This document shows, piece by piece, positions 54,427 to 64,000 of a DNA stretch of 64,000 nt. The DNA comes from Allodiplogaster sudhausi (Eukaryota > Nematoda > Chromadorea > Rhabditida > Diplogasteridae), in the NCBI GenBank assembly GCA_945643635.1, contig CALZFC010000147.1:1-64000 (forward strand), in the 5' to 3' direction. Every line of letters begins with the position of its first letter. Position 1 is the stretch's first letter. The notes under the pieces are model-generated. The model searched no databases and was not told the origin of the DNA. It saw nothing but the letters and a program-made list of their open reading frames with translations. A program made the translations under genes and the position numbers.

Positions 54427-55138
54427 CTATTTCGGCAGTAAGCTTTCTGAGGCTTCGATGTCTCTCATTTTCTGCAAACGAATCAAGTGTAAACATTAAA
54501 AAAAAAGAAGACGAAGCGTAAAATGCGCGTGCCTTGATCTCCTCCTTGGGCTTGCAGCAAGGACAAGGCAGACCCGATTCTTTCAACGCATAGATCACTA
54601 CGTACAAGGCAAGGAATATCACGGCGGCAGGGATGAGGAATCGACTTGTGGAGAGAAGGTCAGCGGCTGAGGTTACCTGGACTCTTATAAAATGAACCTC
54701 TCTCCCTCTCTGTCTCTCTCTCTCCTCTCCCTCCATCTCTCCTTCTCTCTCTCTTTCTCTTGCTCTCTCTCTCACCCTCGCTTGCTGTCACTCTCCCCTT
54801 CTTACTCACCGTTCGATTCACTTCCGCAGTAACGTTGGCGATTAGGAATTCAACCTTAGAAAGAAAGAGAGTGGACACGAATAGGGGAATAATTTCTAAA
54901 CATAAAATGTGAAGAGAGCGAACTCTGTCAGAAATGCGAAGGGCGGAAGAGCCGAGAGCAGCAATTTGTTCTCTGATATCCGAAGTCAATCCAACCGTCT
55001 CGTTGGCAATCAAACCGACACTCTCAAGACAATCAAAAGAACAACTCGAAGACATGAACCAAATGAGAAAACCTCCTCGATATTGACGAGAGCATCGGAA
55101 TCGAAGTTGATCTGCAGTCCGCTTCCTCTTTTCGACAT
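54427..55138 (-). CDS. Small single-pass membrane protein, family unknown
   Basis: The start at 55138 gives MSKRGSGLQINFDSDALVNI. Four or five exons follow in one frame: a helical stretch with coiled-coil-like spacing (IREQIAALGSSALRISDR, then VEFLIANVTAEVNRT), a membrane segment LIPAAVIFLALYVVIYAL, a cysteine cluster LPCPCC and a short charged tail. The last intron seems to start with GC at 54532/54533 (CAAG/GCACGC). Splicing it gives the ending KMRDIEASESLLPK and a stop at 54427, whereas read-through gives a longer hydrophobic tail. The layout (helix, single C-terminal anchor, palmitoylatable cysteines) resembles a tail-anchored adaptor, but I do not recognise the family. TTC38 ends 166 bases upstream on the same strand. 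Confidence 0.65.
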
Positions 55139-55304
55139 TCGAACAGTAATTTGAAGATAACAATATTATCCAAGGGGAATGTTTTCCCGAAGCGATGGAA
55201 ACAAGATTGAGTCGATTGCTGCGTGCAAGAGGACTGTTGTGTTCCTTATCACCTGGCCACCTCATCCATTCCTCTCTTTCAGCTGAAGCCACTCATCGAT
55301 TGCT

Positions 55305-56440
55305 TTATTCAAATCGGCGCATAAGAATTGATTCATCTGAGCAAGAGACGTGACTAGAACCAAGAGATAAAGCGGAGGACAAGCTAGAGATTACAGATTG
55401 AAGTCGTTTCCGCATTCGGAGAGCGAGGCCAGAGTGAAGGCGAAAAGAGTCCCGTTCGTCTAAGACTTTCCTAAATTGTATCGACATTCATTATCATCAG
55501 ATTTGTTTAGTGTATAGATATCATTTATCTACGTATCACCTACATACAGTGCTTCATTATTATTTTATAATGAAGAATGGGCGATAGAAACTGACACGGC
55601 TTCACTTCTTAGCTTCTCGTCTCCTGATGAGATGCAGGCATGAAGCATCGTTTGCACGAAAACATCATTCTCAAAACATTATGTTCCTTAGTGGATTGGA
55701 AAGTAAAGAAGAAGGAGGAAGAGAGTTGTGCTACCTGAGCATGGCTTCCTCCGATGGAGAAGATCTGCTTACGAATGGAGAGAAGCTTCTTGGCCGATCT
55801 TTCGAAATCTTCGTCCGCGAAAGCTTGCATTGTTGGCAGGACCATTCCTGAGGAAATTTCACTTTCTTGCAACGTTATGACTTCGTTTCGGATATAAAAC
55901 AAATGAAAACAAACTTTGCGAATTTATGAAGGGATTCGCAGAGAGTTTTCTCTTCATCTTGCTGTCCTGATTTCTTGAGGATCATTCCGAAGTGGACATC
56001 GTTGAAGATGAGAGAGTGCTCGTGCAGATGAGAAGTCAGAGAAGGAAGAGATCTCCATCTGCATAAGAGAAGCAGAGAGATAGAGAAAAAATAGGAGTAA
56101 ATGTCGAGGACGTGATTTAGGCAACCTTTCTTTGCCGACGTTAACACCTTCCAATTCCAGGCGCCAGAGAAGGGAAGCCGCGTCCATAATGTCCAGCATT
56201 CCTTCTGAATCACGCGAACGACGACCGATTTGACTGGGAGGAAAGGAGGGAAGGAGAAGGAAGAAGGAGCAGAAGGCAGGCAAGAGTACACGAGTAGCGA
56301 AGAGTCACAATCTTATATTCACAGCTACCACTCACTTATCAAAGAGACTCAGTGCCGTCTCATACTCTCCATCGTCCATGGCAAAGAGTGAGCGGTGCCA
56401 GAAGTTGTGGCATGCCAGCATGTAGCATGGCTGCAAAAGG

Positions 56441-56492
<52 letters not shown>

Positions 56493-56747
56493 GAGACAAA
56501 GGAAGATAACGAAAGAGACAGAAAGAGAAGACATGAATAGGATGTTAGATGCCAGACCTCCCAATCGCGTACGGTGCTGTCCATGTGTCGTGCTCCTTCA
56601 CTGTTTCTCCCTTGCATCTCGAAGACATGAGCCAGAGCGTGAGTTGCCCAGCAGTCCTCGCGCCGTAGTGAAAGTGCCTAGAGGGAGAAGGGTCTCTATA
56701 TGTATGTACGGAGATCTCCATCTGATCATCTCGCCCCCTCTCTCTCG

Positions 56748-56799
<52 letters not shown>

Positions 56800-56906
56800 C
56801 TCTCTCTCTGCCTCTTTGTCTCTCGCTATGATCCCCGCTCTATCTCTTGCTCTCTCCCCATGTCTCTGGCGCTCGCTTTACTTCTCTCTCTATCTGCTCC
56901 TCCCCT

Positions 56907-56985
<79 letters not shown>

Positions 56986-58311
56986 CTTTCTCTTTTTTCT
57001 CTCTCTCCCTCTCTCTCTGAGTCTCTCTGTCTCTATCTCTCTGCCCTCGCTCTACCTCTATCTCTCTTGTTCTCTGTATCTCGCACGCTCTACCCCTTGC
57101 TCTAACTCTATCTCTCCTGCTCTCCCTCTTTCTCTCTCTCTCTTTCTCTCTTTCTCTTCACAAACCGTCCTGGCTGCCTTTTCAGCATCAACATAATCTC
57201 CACACTCTTCGAGTCCAAAAGCGTGCATTCCAAAGAGATAGCTGAAATGGCCAAGAGTATCTTCAATTCCAATGCTAGTCCTGCTACCTCCTCATCGGCT
57301 CGTCTTCTCTCCACTTCTGAATCACTCGTCCTACGCTGTCCTTCAAACAAGTTGTATTTTACGGAAAATGTTTTTACCAGACCAACTCTTTTTCCTCGGG
57401 AATTTCCGCTGAAGAAGTAGGAATCATGAGCGAATTTGATGGCAAGGAGATCATTTGGATGCTCACTGAGAATCTCCTCCCATGTTTGCTCCGCTTCTGG
57501 GAGATATCTGGACAAGGATAGAAAGGTCTGGAAGAACGAAAAGGAAATATAAGGAAACAATGGAAAAAGAAGATGAAAATGGAAAGAACTGTCTGTCAAA
57601 GAAAAGAGAAACGATAGCAACAGTAAACACGTGGATGAATGAAGATATAAGGAAAAAGAAGGAACCCTCTGGCGAAGAGAGCGACTGCCTTTGCATGCTT
57701 CTTCTCCCGATCATTCCCACACTTCTCCGCCAGCAACTCCATCTCAGTAACCTGAAGCATTGTAGAATCAGAAAGGGGAAAGAGGGTCAGAATGAATATA
57801 ACCTGCTGGTTGAAGAGCGGAACGGTCAGAGCACAACTTCCACTGCCCATGGCATGCAATCCAACAGTGAAAACTCGCGCCAGAACTATCAACAAAAACA
57901 TTCTTCTTTTGTTTGGAGAAAAAGGAACTAAGTGGGCATTCTAAGAAGGAAAAAAGACTACCGGCATCTTCATCGGCTGCGATCATTTTCTGCATCGTCT
58001 GGGACAAGCCTCCCAGCTGGGCATTATCCCTGCAAATACTTTCTCTCTTCAGTCTACAAACCCATGCTTGTGATGCTTTCCACTCGAAAGATCATGCCTT
58101 TGAAAGTCCAAAGGGGAAAAGAGAAGAAGACCTCCAAGAGACGAGTTGACGGAGGGCACCATCGAGAAGGCGCGCACTCTCGTTCGAGGTTGTACTCAAC
58201 TCCAGTCCAGCTGCTCGCCAGCCCTTTCAGTCAACAGGAAAATACAAGGAAAGGAACGAAATGAATGAGAACCTCACACTCCCGCAGATTCTCCGCACAC
58301 CACTCGGCCAT
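55305..58311 (-). CDS. TTC38: Tetratricopeptide repeat protein 38 (TTC38)
   Basis: This is a cytosolic TPR protein of unknown biochemical role, conserved from bacteria to mammals. The start at 58311 gives MAEWCAENLREC. LSTTSNESARLLDGAL (like LSTTSNEACKLFDATL) and GLSQTMQKMIAADEDA follow. Then come ARVFTVGLHAMGSGSC, EHPNDLLAIKFAHDSYFF, SYLFGMHAFGLEECGDY, WATHALAHVFEMQGR, YMLACHNFWHRSLFAMDDGE, LDIMDAASLLWRLELEGVNV, SLIFNDVHFGMIL and LLSIRKQIFSIGGSHAQ. All match human TTC38 in order. The final exon at 55305-55487 (KVLDERDSFRLHSGLALRM) resembles the family's last helix. The exon joining it to IGGSHAQ (55490-55730) was not resolved, so a break or a missed short exon is possible there. Confidence 0.9.
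56754..56983. repeat. CT and compound (CT)n(AT)n microsatellites in a TTC38 intron
   Basis: A (CT)n run at about 56754-56798 is followed, after variable CT-rich sequence, by a (CT)n tract at 56912-56953 that passes directly into (AT)n to about 56982. More CT-rich sequence continues to 57160. All lies in the intron between two TTC38 exons; the sense (minus) strand reads GA. Another GA run at 56436-56490 lies in the next intron. Confidence 0.93.
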
Positions 58312-58957
58312 GCGGGAAGTTGGCAGACGCTGCTTTCTACTCAATCACTTTCCTCTTCTAAATCAGAAAGAGTTTCGAAAAGAGAGATTACATTATGGAG
58401 ATCTTAATATGAAAAGGACAAGCACGATTCCGCTACTTTTATAGGAGTAGCCAGGACAACGATTTCACTGAAAGAGAAGAGTAGTGAGATAAGGAGAGGG
58501 AGACCGACAAGAACTCTTCCGACCTCTATCACCAGCCAATCTGCACGGAGGGAAAGCAGAATACAAGTTACTCGTGGTCAGACAAAAGCGATCTGTACAG
58601 GATTGGAAGGAGAGCGAGCAGAGAGAGTGAGAGAAAAGGAGAAAGAGAGAGGCAGAGATAGATAGATAGAGAAACAGAGAGGGGAAGGGACAGAGAGTGA
58701 GCGAGAGAAGGAAAGAAAGAGCGTGAGAGAGAGAGAGTAGATGGGAGAAAGAAGAAGACCGAATAGCAACAAAGTAATAAGAAGACAAAAGGAGTCAGAA
58801 ATGAAAAAAATGGTGAAGAGAAGGAGATAATTGCCTGGAAAGGACAGCTACATACAAGACGAGAATTTACAGTCACACGGCAAAGCTGTGTGTGGTCAAA
58901 AAATTACAGATTGTTTGAAAATCATGCCAAATGCAAGGAAGAGAGAGACAGAGACAA

Positions 58958-59021
<64 letters not shown>

Positions 59022-59410
59022 GGAAGTTAAGAGTGGAGCGAGTGGAGCACATTGAGTGATCATAATGTATGAAAAAGCTGCACAAAGGTTGTCGTGAGCA
59101 CAAAGAGTCTAGATTCAAATGGCCGAATGGTGGCTTCTCCGGAAATTTCAGTTAAAACGAGAACACAACGTCGTCAAGTATGAGTGTGCAATTTTTTTCC
59201 ACTTGTAAGAATCAATTGGCAATAATTTAGCATTGTTATGCTAAACATGTAATCTAAAACATTCGCAAAAAAGTAGACTAATATATATAATAATAATAAG
59301 AGTAATCAAATATTTTAATCGAATGGCTTGGACCTTCAGTTGCTCAGGAACAGAACTGCACTATCATTTTAACACATTTCAGGTTAAAGGTCACTCTGTC
59401 TTCATCAGTT

Positions 59411-59441
<31 letters not shown>

Positions 59442-60484
59442 ATCTCTCTCTCGTTCTCTTTCTCCTTTTCTCGTCTGCCAAGCATGCATCATTCCAAATA
59501 GCATGCATACCACGTGTAATGCCTCGTGCTCAGAGAGTGGTCAACAGCGCCCCGTTGCTTTGCAACAGACAAATGCACTCTCTCACTCGCCCTCTCCTTC
59601 TTTCTCTTCCTCTCTTCCTCGCTTCTCTTGTTGTCCACTAACACTGCACCACTCAGTACATGATAGAGAAGATCCATATGGCACGCTTGGCCAATGTTCA
59701 TTGACGCTGAGAATGACTGGAGTACTGCAAGAGTTAAGTAATGGAGTACAATTGCAGTTAGTTGGATTCTGAGACAGCCAAATAGTCTGAAGAATGCGGT
59801 GATTGTTCTTCCGTCGGAACTTCACGTTCCAATTTGTCCTTATTCTATGTTTCTTGAATCAAAAGAAGAAAGTTATGCTATAGAAAGTGAGAGGGAGGGA
59901 AAGAGAAGGCATAGAATAGAGAATAGAGCGAGATTTAGTAAGGGCTTTTTTTAGAAACAGGATGTTGGAGGAGATAAAACTAGATAACCAAAGCATCATT
60001 CTACATCTTTATCTTCCCTTTTCCTCTTTACACATTTTTCCTCCCCACTCTCCCTTTCAGAGTACTCTCTCTATTTTACATTTATATCCTTTTTATCCGC
60101 TCATCATTTCCTCTTCTCCAGGTCCCCCTTTTACATTGAAAATCTTCAGAACAACTATACTGCTTATCTTTTCTGTTCGTGTTTCTCTTCTTTTCTTCTT
60201 CGCCTCTCTCCTCCTTTCAAATCCATTAGTTGCCTAGTGGCCGCTTTTCACCTTTTTCCCATAGTATTTCCTTAGAATTCTAAATACAAACTTTAGTTCT
60301 CAAAAGTCGAGTTTTCCCGTTCCGGGTCGACAGATTTGTAGCACCTGCCCATTAATGCATGTCTCATAAAACTACCGAATTAAGGGAGCGGAAGGAAGAG
60401 ATGAGCATGGGAGGGAGGAGAAAGAAAGAGAGAATGAGGGAGAGAGAAAGAGAGAAAGATGGAGAAAGAGAGAGAGATGGAGAA

Positions 60485-60515
<31 letters not shown>

Positions 60516-61163
60516 GAGAGAGAGGGAGAGAGAGAGAAAGAGAGAGGAGCAAGAGTGCCATGCTGTTTCCCTAGCTCTCGTCCTTCCTCACCATCATCTC
60601 TCCGCCTAACTTCCTCATCCTCTCAGACAAACCTTTCCGAGCCCGGTCTGGCCAGCGCTAAATGTTCGCTAGAGCATATTCCCTTGTAACAACTCAGTTT
60701 AACCTGTTAGAATGATAAGGGAGACAATTACTTAAAGGCCCCATCCCCTACACGATTTTCCAAAGAGTGCAGCACTCTCTTCTCTCTTCCCTTGTTCAGA
60801 TTCCATCCCCTTCTTAGTTTCTAGTCTCACAGGAACCGCGTGCAGTCGCCCCAGCGGTTTTCTTCCATCTCCGTTTCTGCCCCCTTTAACAAGCCCCTTA
60901 AGCTTTTCAAACAAATTTTGACAGAAATTGTCATCGGGTCTCATCGATACTATATTTTCCATCCGAGGAACTGCGTGAAAAAGAAGCATATCTCAGAATG
61001 CGTATTAATTGTGAAAAGTTCTCTCATTGTAGAAGTTGGGAGATCAGGCTGGATCGATGGGAGGAGGCACTGCAGTAACTGCTCTTCTTCTTTCTACCCT
61101 CCTTCGTTCTTCGCTGTCAGTGAAGGAGATCCTCGGTGTCTACTAATCACCTGATTCTTTCAG
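58312..61163. other. Long intergenic region, microsatellite-rich
   Basis: This 2.85-kb spacer lies between the divergently oriented TTC38 and CS-alpha-beta genes. It holds GA blocks at 58610-58740, 58945-59022 and 60428-60546, and a CT block at 59408-59465. Open frames at 59323-59772 and 60840-61154 are mostly low complexity or domainless. The second ends in a frame and donor (61138, CCTCG/GTGTCT) compatible with the first CS-alpha-beta exon, but it has no clear signal peptide. Confidence 0.5.
60428..60546 (+). repeat. GA microsatellite, about 120 bp
   Basis: This imperfect GA tract contains repeats of GAGAAAGAGAGAGATGGA and a short GACAGA run. It lies in the spacer upstream of the CS-alpha-beta peptide gene. 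Confidence 0.92.
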
Positions 61164-61651
61164 AGCCATTTGCACTAGCTACGATCACCAGGAATGCGAC
61201 GAATTGTGCAAGTCCGACTCTTTTTGGTGCGCTTTCTGCTAATAAGTACACCAAGAGAGAAGTAAAAGAGATCGTGAATGAATGATTTTGATGTGAAGGT
61301 ATGGCCACTGCACCGGCTGGGACGGCATAAACTTCTCGTGTTCCTGCTTTGAGTACAAACCGCCCCTGAGGGGAGAGGCCTGCAAGACGAAGCAGCAGTT
61401 CTGCAAGGCCAAGTGCAAGTCCAGAGTCAGTCTCCCCCCTTCTGCTGCACTCATCATGACCTGCTTGAATCCGTGGTTTCTTGCAGGGAGAAGAGGGTGG
61501 CTTCTGCTATCCCCAAAGTGATCGGAATGGGGGGAGAGAGCGAACCGGCTGCGAGTGTTTCAAGCAGTTACCGAGTGACTTGCTGCGTAGGAGGAGGGAA
61601 GTGAGGGTGGAGAGAACAGTCAAGATAGTCGCTTCTGCTCCTCCACCGTAA
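61164..61651 (+). CDS. Tandem CS-alpha-beta (defensin-like) cysteine-rich peptide
   Basis: Three exons join in frame: 61164-61226, 61299-61425, 61487-61651. They encode two cysteine modules. The first has spacing C-x7-C-x3-C-x9-C-x9-C-x-C and the second C-x6-C-x3-C-x9-C-x14-C-x-C. This is the CS-alpha-beta pattern of invertebrate defensins, with the helix C-x3-C and closing C-x-C; GHC and GFC precede or form the fourth cysteine, as in the G-x-C gamma core. Each module is cut by an intron between its third and fourth cysteines, pointing to exon-level duplication. A basic tail (LLRRRREVRVERTVK) ends at 61651. The signal-peptide exon upstream was not found, so the gene is 5'-incomplete here. Antimicrobial activity is an inference from the fold. 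Other CS-alpha-beta roles are possible. Confidence 0.72.
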
Positions 61652-62112
61652 TCTACCCTTTTCAATTGTCCCTCAACTCTCGCTATCCCACAACTCTAAT
61701 TTAAGATGTAGCATCCAATGTCCTTTAAAAAAATGCAAATCCATACCTGGAAGAGCATGGATTTTGGCCCTTTACTAATTTTTTTCATCAACCTTTGAAT
61801 TATGATGCTAATGATTTTCTTTCTTCCCTGCAGTTTTTACACTCAATCTCACGTGATTTTCCTCCTAGACGATAGGAAAGGTCACTTACGGTTCATTCGC
61901 TGAAATCTCACTCTCCTTCGCATGCCTGGCCCTGTCAGAAATATCCTTTTTTATACACTGGATAATATGATAACCTTACGACTTTATGATAAAGCCAGTT
62001 TAACAAAGCAAGATATAACAATAATGTCAAAAGTACACGTAATCAGATGATCACTATTTCCAAAAATATTTTGTAATCTTCTGATGAGAAAGAACAGAAC
62101 CAGTTGAAATGA
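61652..62112. other. Convergent spacer, no gene
   Basis: This AT-rich gap lies between the stop of the CS-alpha-beta gene (plus) and the stop of the coiled-coil gene (minus). It should hold two 3' UTRs. No repeat or coding potential was noted. Confidence 0.6.
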
Positions 62113-63407
62113 CTACGCAGCGACTTGTTCTTTGAGATGACTGGCCTCTCGAAGAAGAATGTCTGCTTGAGCAAGAAGAGCAGAGAGATGCTCCTCAGAT
62201 TGGGCTTTCTCTTCTTCCAGGGCAGTCAGAAAGGGCCGGGTCGCTTTCACCTGCAAAGATCTCTCTTTCGCTCTCTCTCTCTCTCTCTCTCGCGACTACT
62301 TTCTTCCTCTGATGAATTGAACCTCGTTCTCTCCCAGCAGCAGTTGCATGTCGACAGTGTCATAGTCAGGCAGAGGGACGGAGGAAGGAGTAAACTCGGA
62401 AGTCTCATTCTTCAGCGTGGCCGAGAGATGATGGTGAAGCTATAAAGGATCAATTCGAGAGTTTATTCTTACGTTTTCTCTCTCTCTCTTTAAGTTATAA
62501 ATTCGTGAAACTGCACCTGACTCAGCCCCGCAATTAAATCCTCCGTCAAATCTTTCAGCGACAAGCTCAAAATGCACAATACATCAAATAAAAACGACAT
62601 GCAAAAAAGATTTCCAATAAACCTCTGAAGTGAAAATATAGCTTTCTGCAGTCGCCGGATGGTGTTGACGAGATGTCTCTTGGATGTCCCCTTTACTCCA
62701 CAACTCTTCGCACAATCAACGCTATCACTGAAGTGTTCATAGTCATAAGATTACCATAGAAAATATAAATGATTAGAAACAAGACAGACGAGGAGAATTT
62801 TCTTTGCATATTTTAAGTTTACTGCTTTCCTAAACGTAAGGCAAGTAAATGCTACCGATATCATAAATAAATAAGTTGGTACTGACCTGTCTGAGCTGCA
62901 GCCGCAAGCCTGTGCTTCAGTGTATTCGCGGTAATCGTGGACAAATATATCAAACTGAACAAAACACCTATTTAAATCTTTCAAGCACAATAAACAATAA
63001 GAGAAAAGGGTATCTTACTTGATTGTTAAGGAATCCGTTGGCATCGACATGCCGGTCGCCGTCCACAGCACCACCCAAGCACTCCAGTGCATCCGCCATT
63101 TCAGTCTCCACGAAACTCCCCTAAATAAAGAGCGACAGATATCCACAATTTTGCAAGATGACGATAATAGTGTGATTGAAGAAATCATCCGTGGCCATAA
63201 AATAATATTCTTAGATTTCGTCAATGCGCAATTTCAAGTTCCACTTTTTAATTTTCAAACAAAAAGGCGGGAAACCTTTTAATCAGTTGCTCCTGTTTTG
63301 CTTGGAATGCCTGTGCAGTGTTCTAGATTAAGCAAGTGTTGTATTCTATCGTACCTTTCATACTCTTGCTTTGCAGAAGTGCTGCTGATTTCTACGACTT
63401 TCACATT
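62113..63407 (-). CDS. Unrecognised multi-exon protein with C-terminal coiled coil
   Basis: Several minus-strand exons chain together. Exon 1 (upper edge 63407) reads NVKVVEISSTSAKQEYER. Next are AQAFQAKQEQLIK near 63330-63285, ETEMADALECLGGAVDGD near 63110-63020, FDIFVHDYREYTEAQACGC near 62960-62890, CAKSCGVKGTSKRHLVNTIR near 62720-62645 and LKDLTEDLIAGLSQ near 62570-62520. Then come HHHLSATLKNETSEF near 62440-62320 and a final helical exon FLTALEEEKAQSEEHLSALL with the stop at 62113. The last 40 or so residues look like a coiled coil. DGDRHVDANGFL resembles an EF-hand loop, but no partner helices are clear. I do not recognise the family. The start codon is not settled. The MKRN2OS-like stop lies 107 bases upstream on the same strand. 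Confidence 0.55.
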
Positions 63408-63514
63408 CTACACGAAAAGGGGGAAAGGCAAGTTCATGTTAACTTTTCATTTTCAATTCTTTGTTGTGAATGGCGCGGATTGAGTATTTATCTCAAGCAA
63501 GAATAGTCGTGCTA

Positions 63515-64000
63515 TCAGTCAAAGTACTCGTATGGATCGCTCTGTCCAGAAAGCTCGATAAACCCGTGGCGGTCTACCTCCGTTTTCAGTCTTGTGTATT
63601 GTAGAGCGCGCCGCAACGGATTCTTTACATAGGAATCAGTAAAGATAACCTATAAATGTTAAGGTTAACGTAATAGTTTACTTAGACGTGAGCTTGACGA
63701 GTACTTTAGTGATCTGGCGACATCCTAAATAATGCAGCAATTCGACAACGAAGTCAAAGCAATTCCACGAGCTTTCGTTGTATTTCTAAAAAAAAAAAGT
63801 CAAGTAAACTTCCCCTAGTCGATCTCGTTTTTGCCACTGACGGTGGAGGAAAATTCGCCGCTGTATTGTCTTTCAAAATAGTCCAATCGCTCATTTAAGT
63901 GAGACGAGTTTAAGTTGATGAAGGGGATGGCGCCATCCCAGGAATCGCTCTGTCATCACAATGCATGTCTGGGTGCAATAGGAATAGCACAAACCTCAGT
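63515..64000 (-). CDS. MKRN2OS-like (DUF4796) protein, 3' part
   Basis: The last three exons of a minus-strand gene run off the right edge. The edge exon reads IPFINLNSSHLNERLDYFER (compare the WDKYLEDF region of human MKRN2OS). The middle exon starts at 63788 or close to it with KYNESSWNCFDFVVELLHYL (compare HHNCYSYALTFIN). The last, 63515-63651, reads VIFTDSYVKNPLRRALQYTR and then DRHGFIEL (compare RAIREHGFYV), ending at 63515. The match is by recalled architecture, not a search. The function of the family is unknown. The 5' part is outside the window. Confidence 0.65.

Noticed and set aside
59323..59772. 149-residue plus-strand frame
   Set aside because: It contains a CT-derived Ser/Leu run and no recognisable domain.

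Overview
The window is animal nuclear DNA. A nematode is the best guess, with moderate confidence. The genes are densely spliced, with many introns of 33-60 bases. The potassium channel remnant has the motif that follows the last membrane segment in worm TWK channels. Both beta-tubulins carry Phe200. Several same-strand gene pairs sit only 107-176 bases apart, as in worm operons. CT/GA microsatellites fill many introns and spacers. No RNA gene was recognised.

Layout: 1-1283 (+) holds a two-pore-domain potassium channel gene whose frame looks broken. It runs into a tandem array at 1288-24784 of about 585 copies of a 40-base unit. Each unit reads as a 3' splice-site module: a branch-point-like CTCAT, a pyrimidine tract and TAG. 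Possible last channel exons lie at 24871-25202. At 25328-33361 (-) is the intraflagellar transport gene WDR35/IFT121, traced over 37 exons; one intron holds a 33-base minisatellite. At 34056-36006 (-) is a BTB-domain gene with a cysteine-rich tail. At 37968-40664 (-) two respiratory-chain genes lie close together: UQCRQ (complex III), with a fold-back element in an intron, and NDUFA7 (complex I). At 42601-44988 (+) is a GM2-activator-like ML-domain protein.

At 45280-47571 (-) and 48260-51259 (+) two beta-tubulin genes stand head to head over a 688-base spacer containing a 26-base perfect palindrome. At 52728-54016 (+) is an achaete-scute-type bHLH factor. At 54427-55138 (-) is a small single-pass membrane protein, and at 55305-58311 (-) a TTC38-type TPR protein. 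At 61164-61651 (+) is a secreted-type peptide with two CS-alpha-beta (defensin-like) domains. At 62113-63407 (-) is an unrecognised coiled-coil protein, and the 3' part of an MKRN2OS-like gene runs off the right edge.

The genes do not form one pathway. The most unusual features are the 23.5-kb array of potential splice acceptors, six introns that seem to start with GC instead of GT, the broken channel gene next to the array, the tandem CS-alpha-beta peptide, and the palindrome between the tubulins. Exon borders were placed by eye from reading frame, splice dinucleotides and remembered family sequences. None was checked against transcripts or databases.
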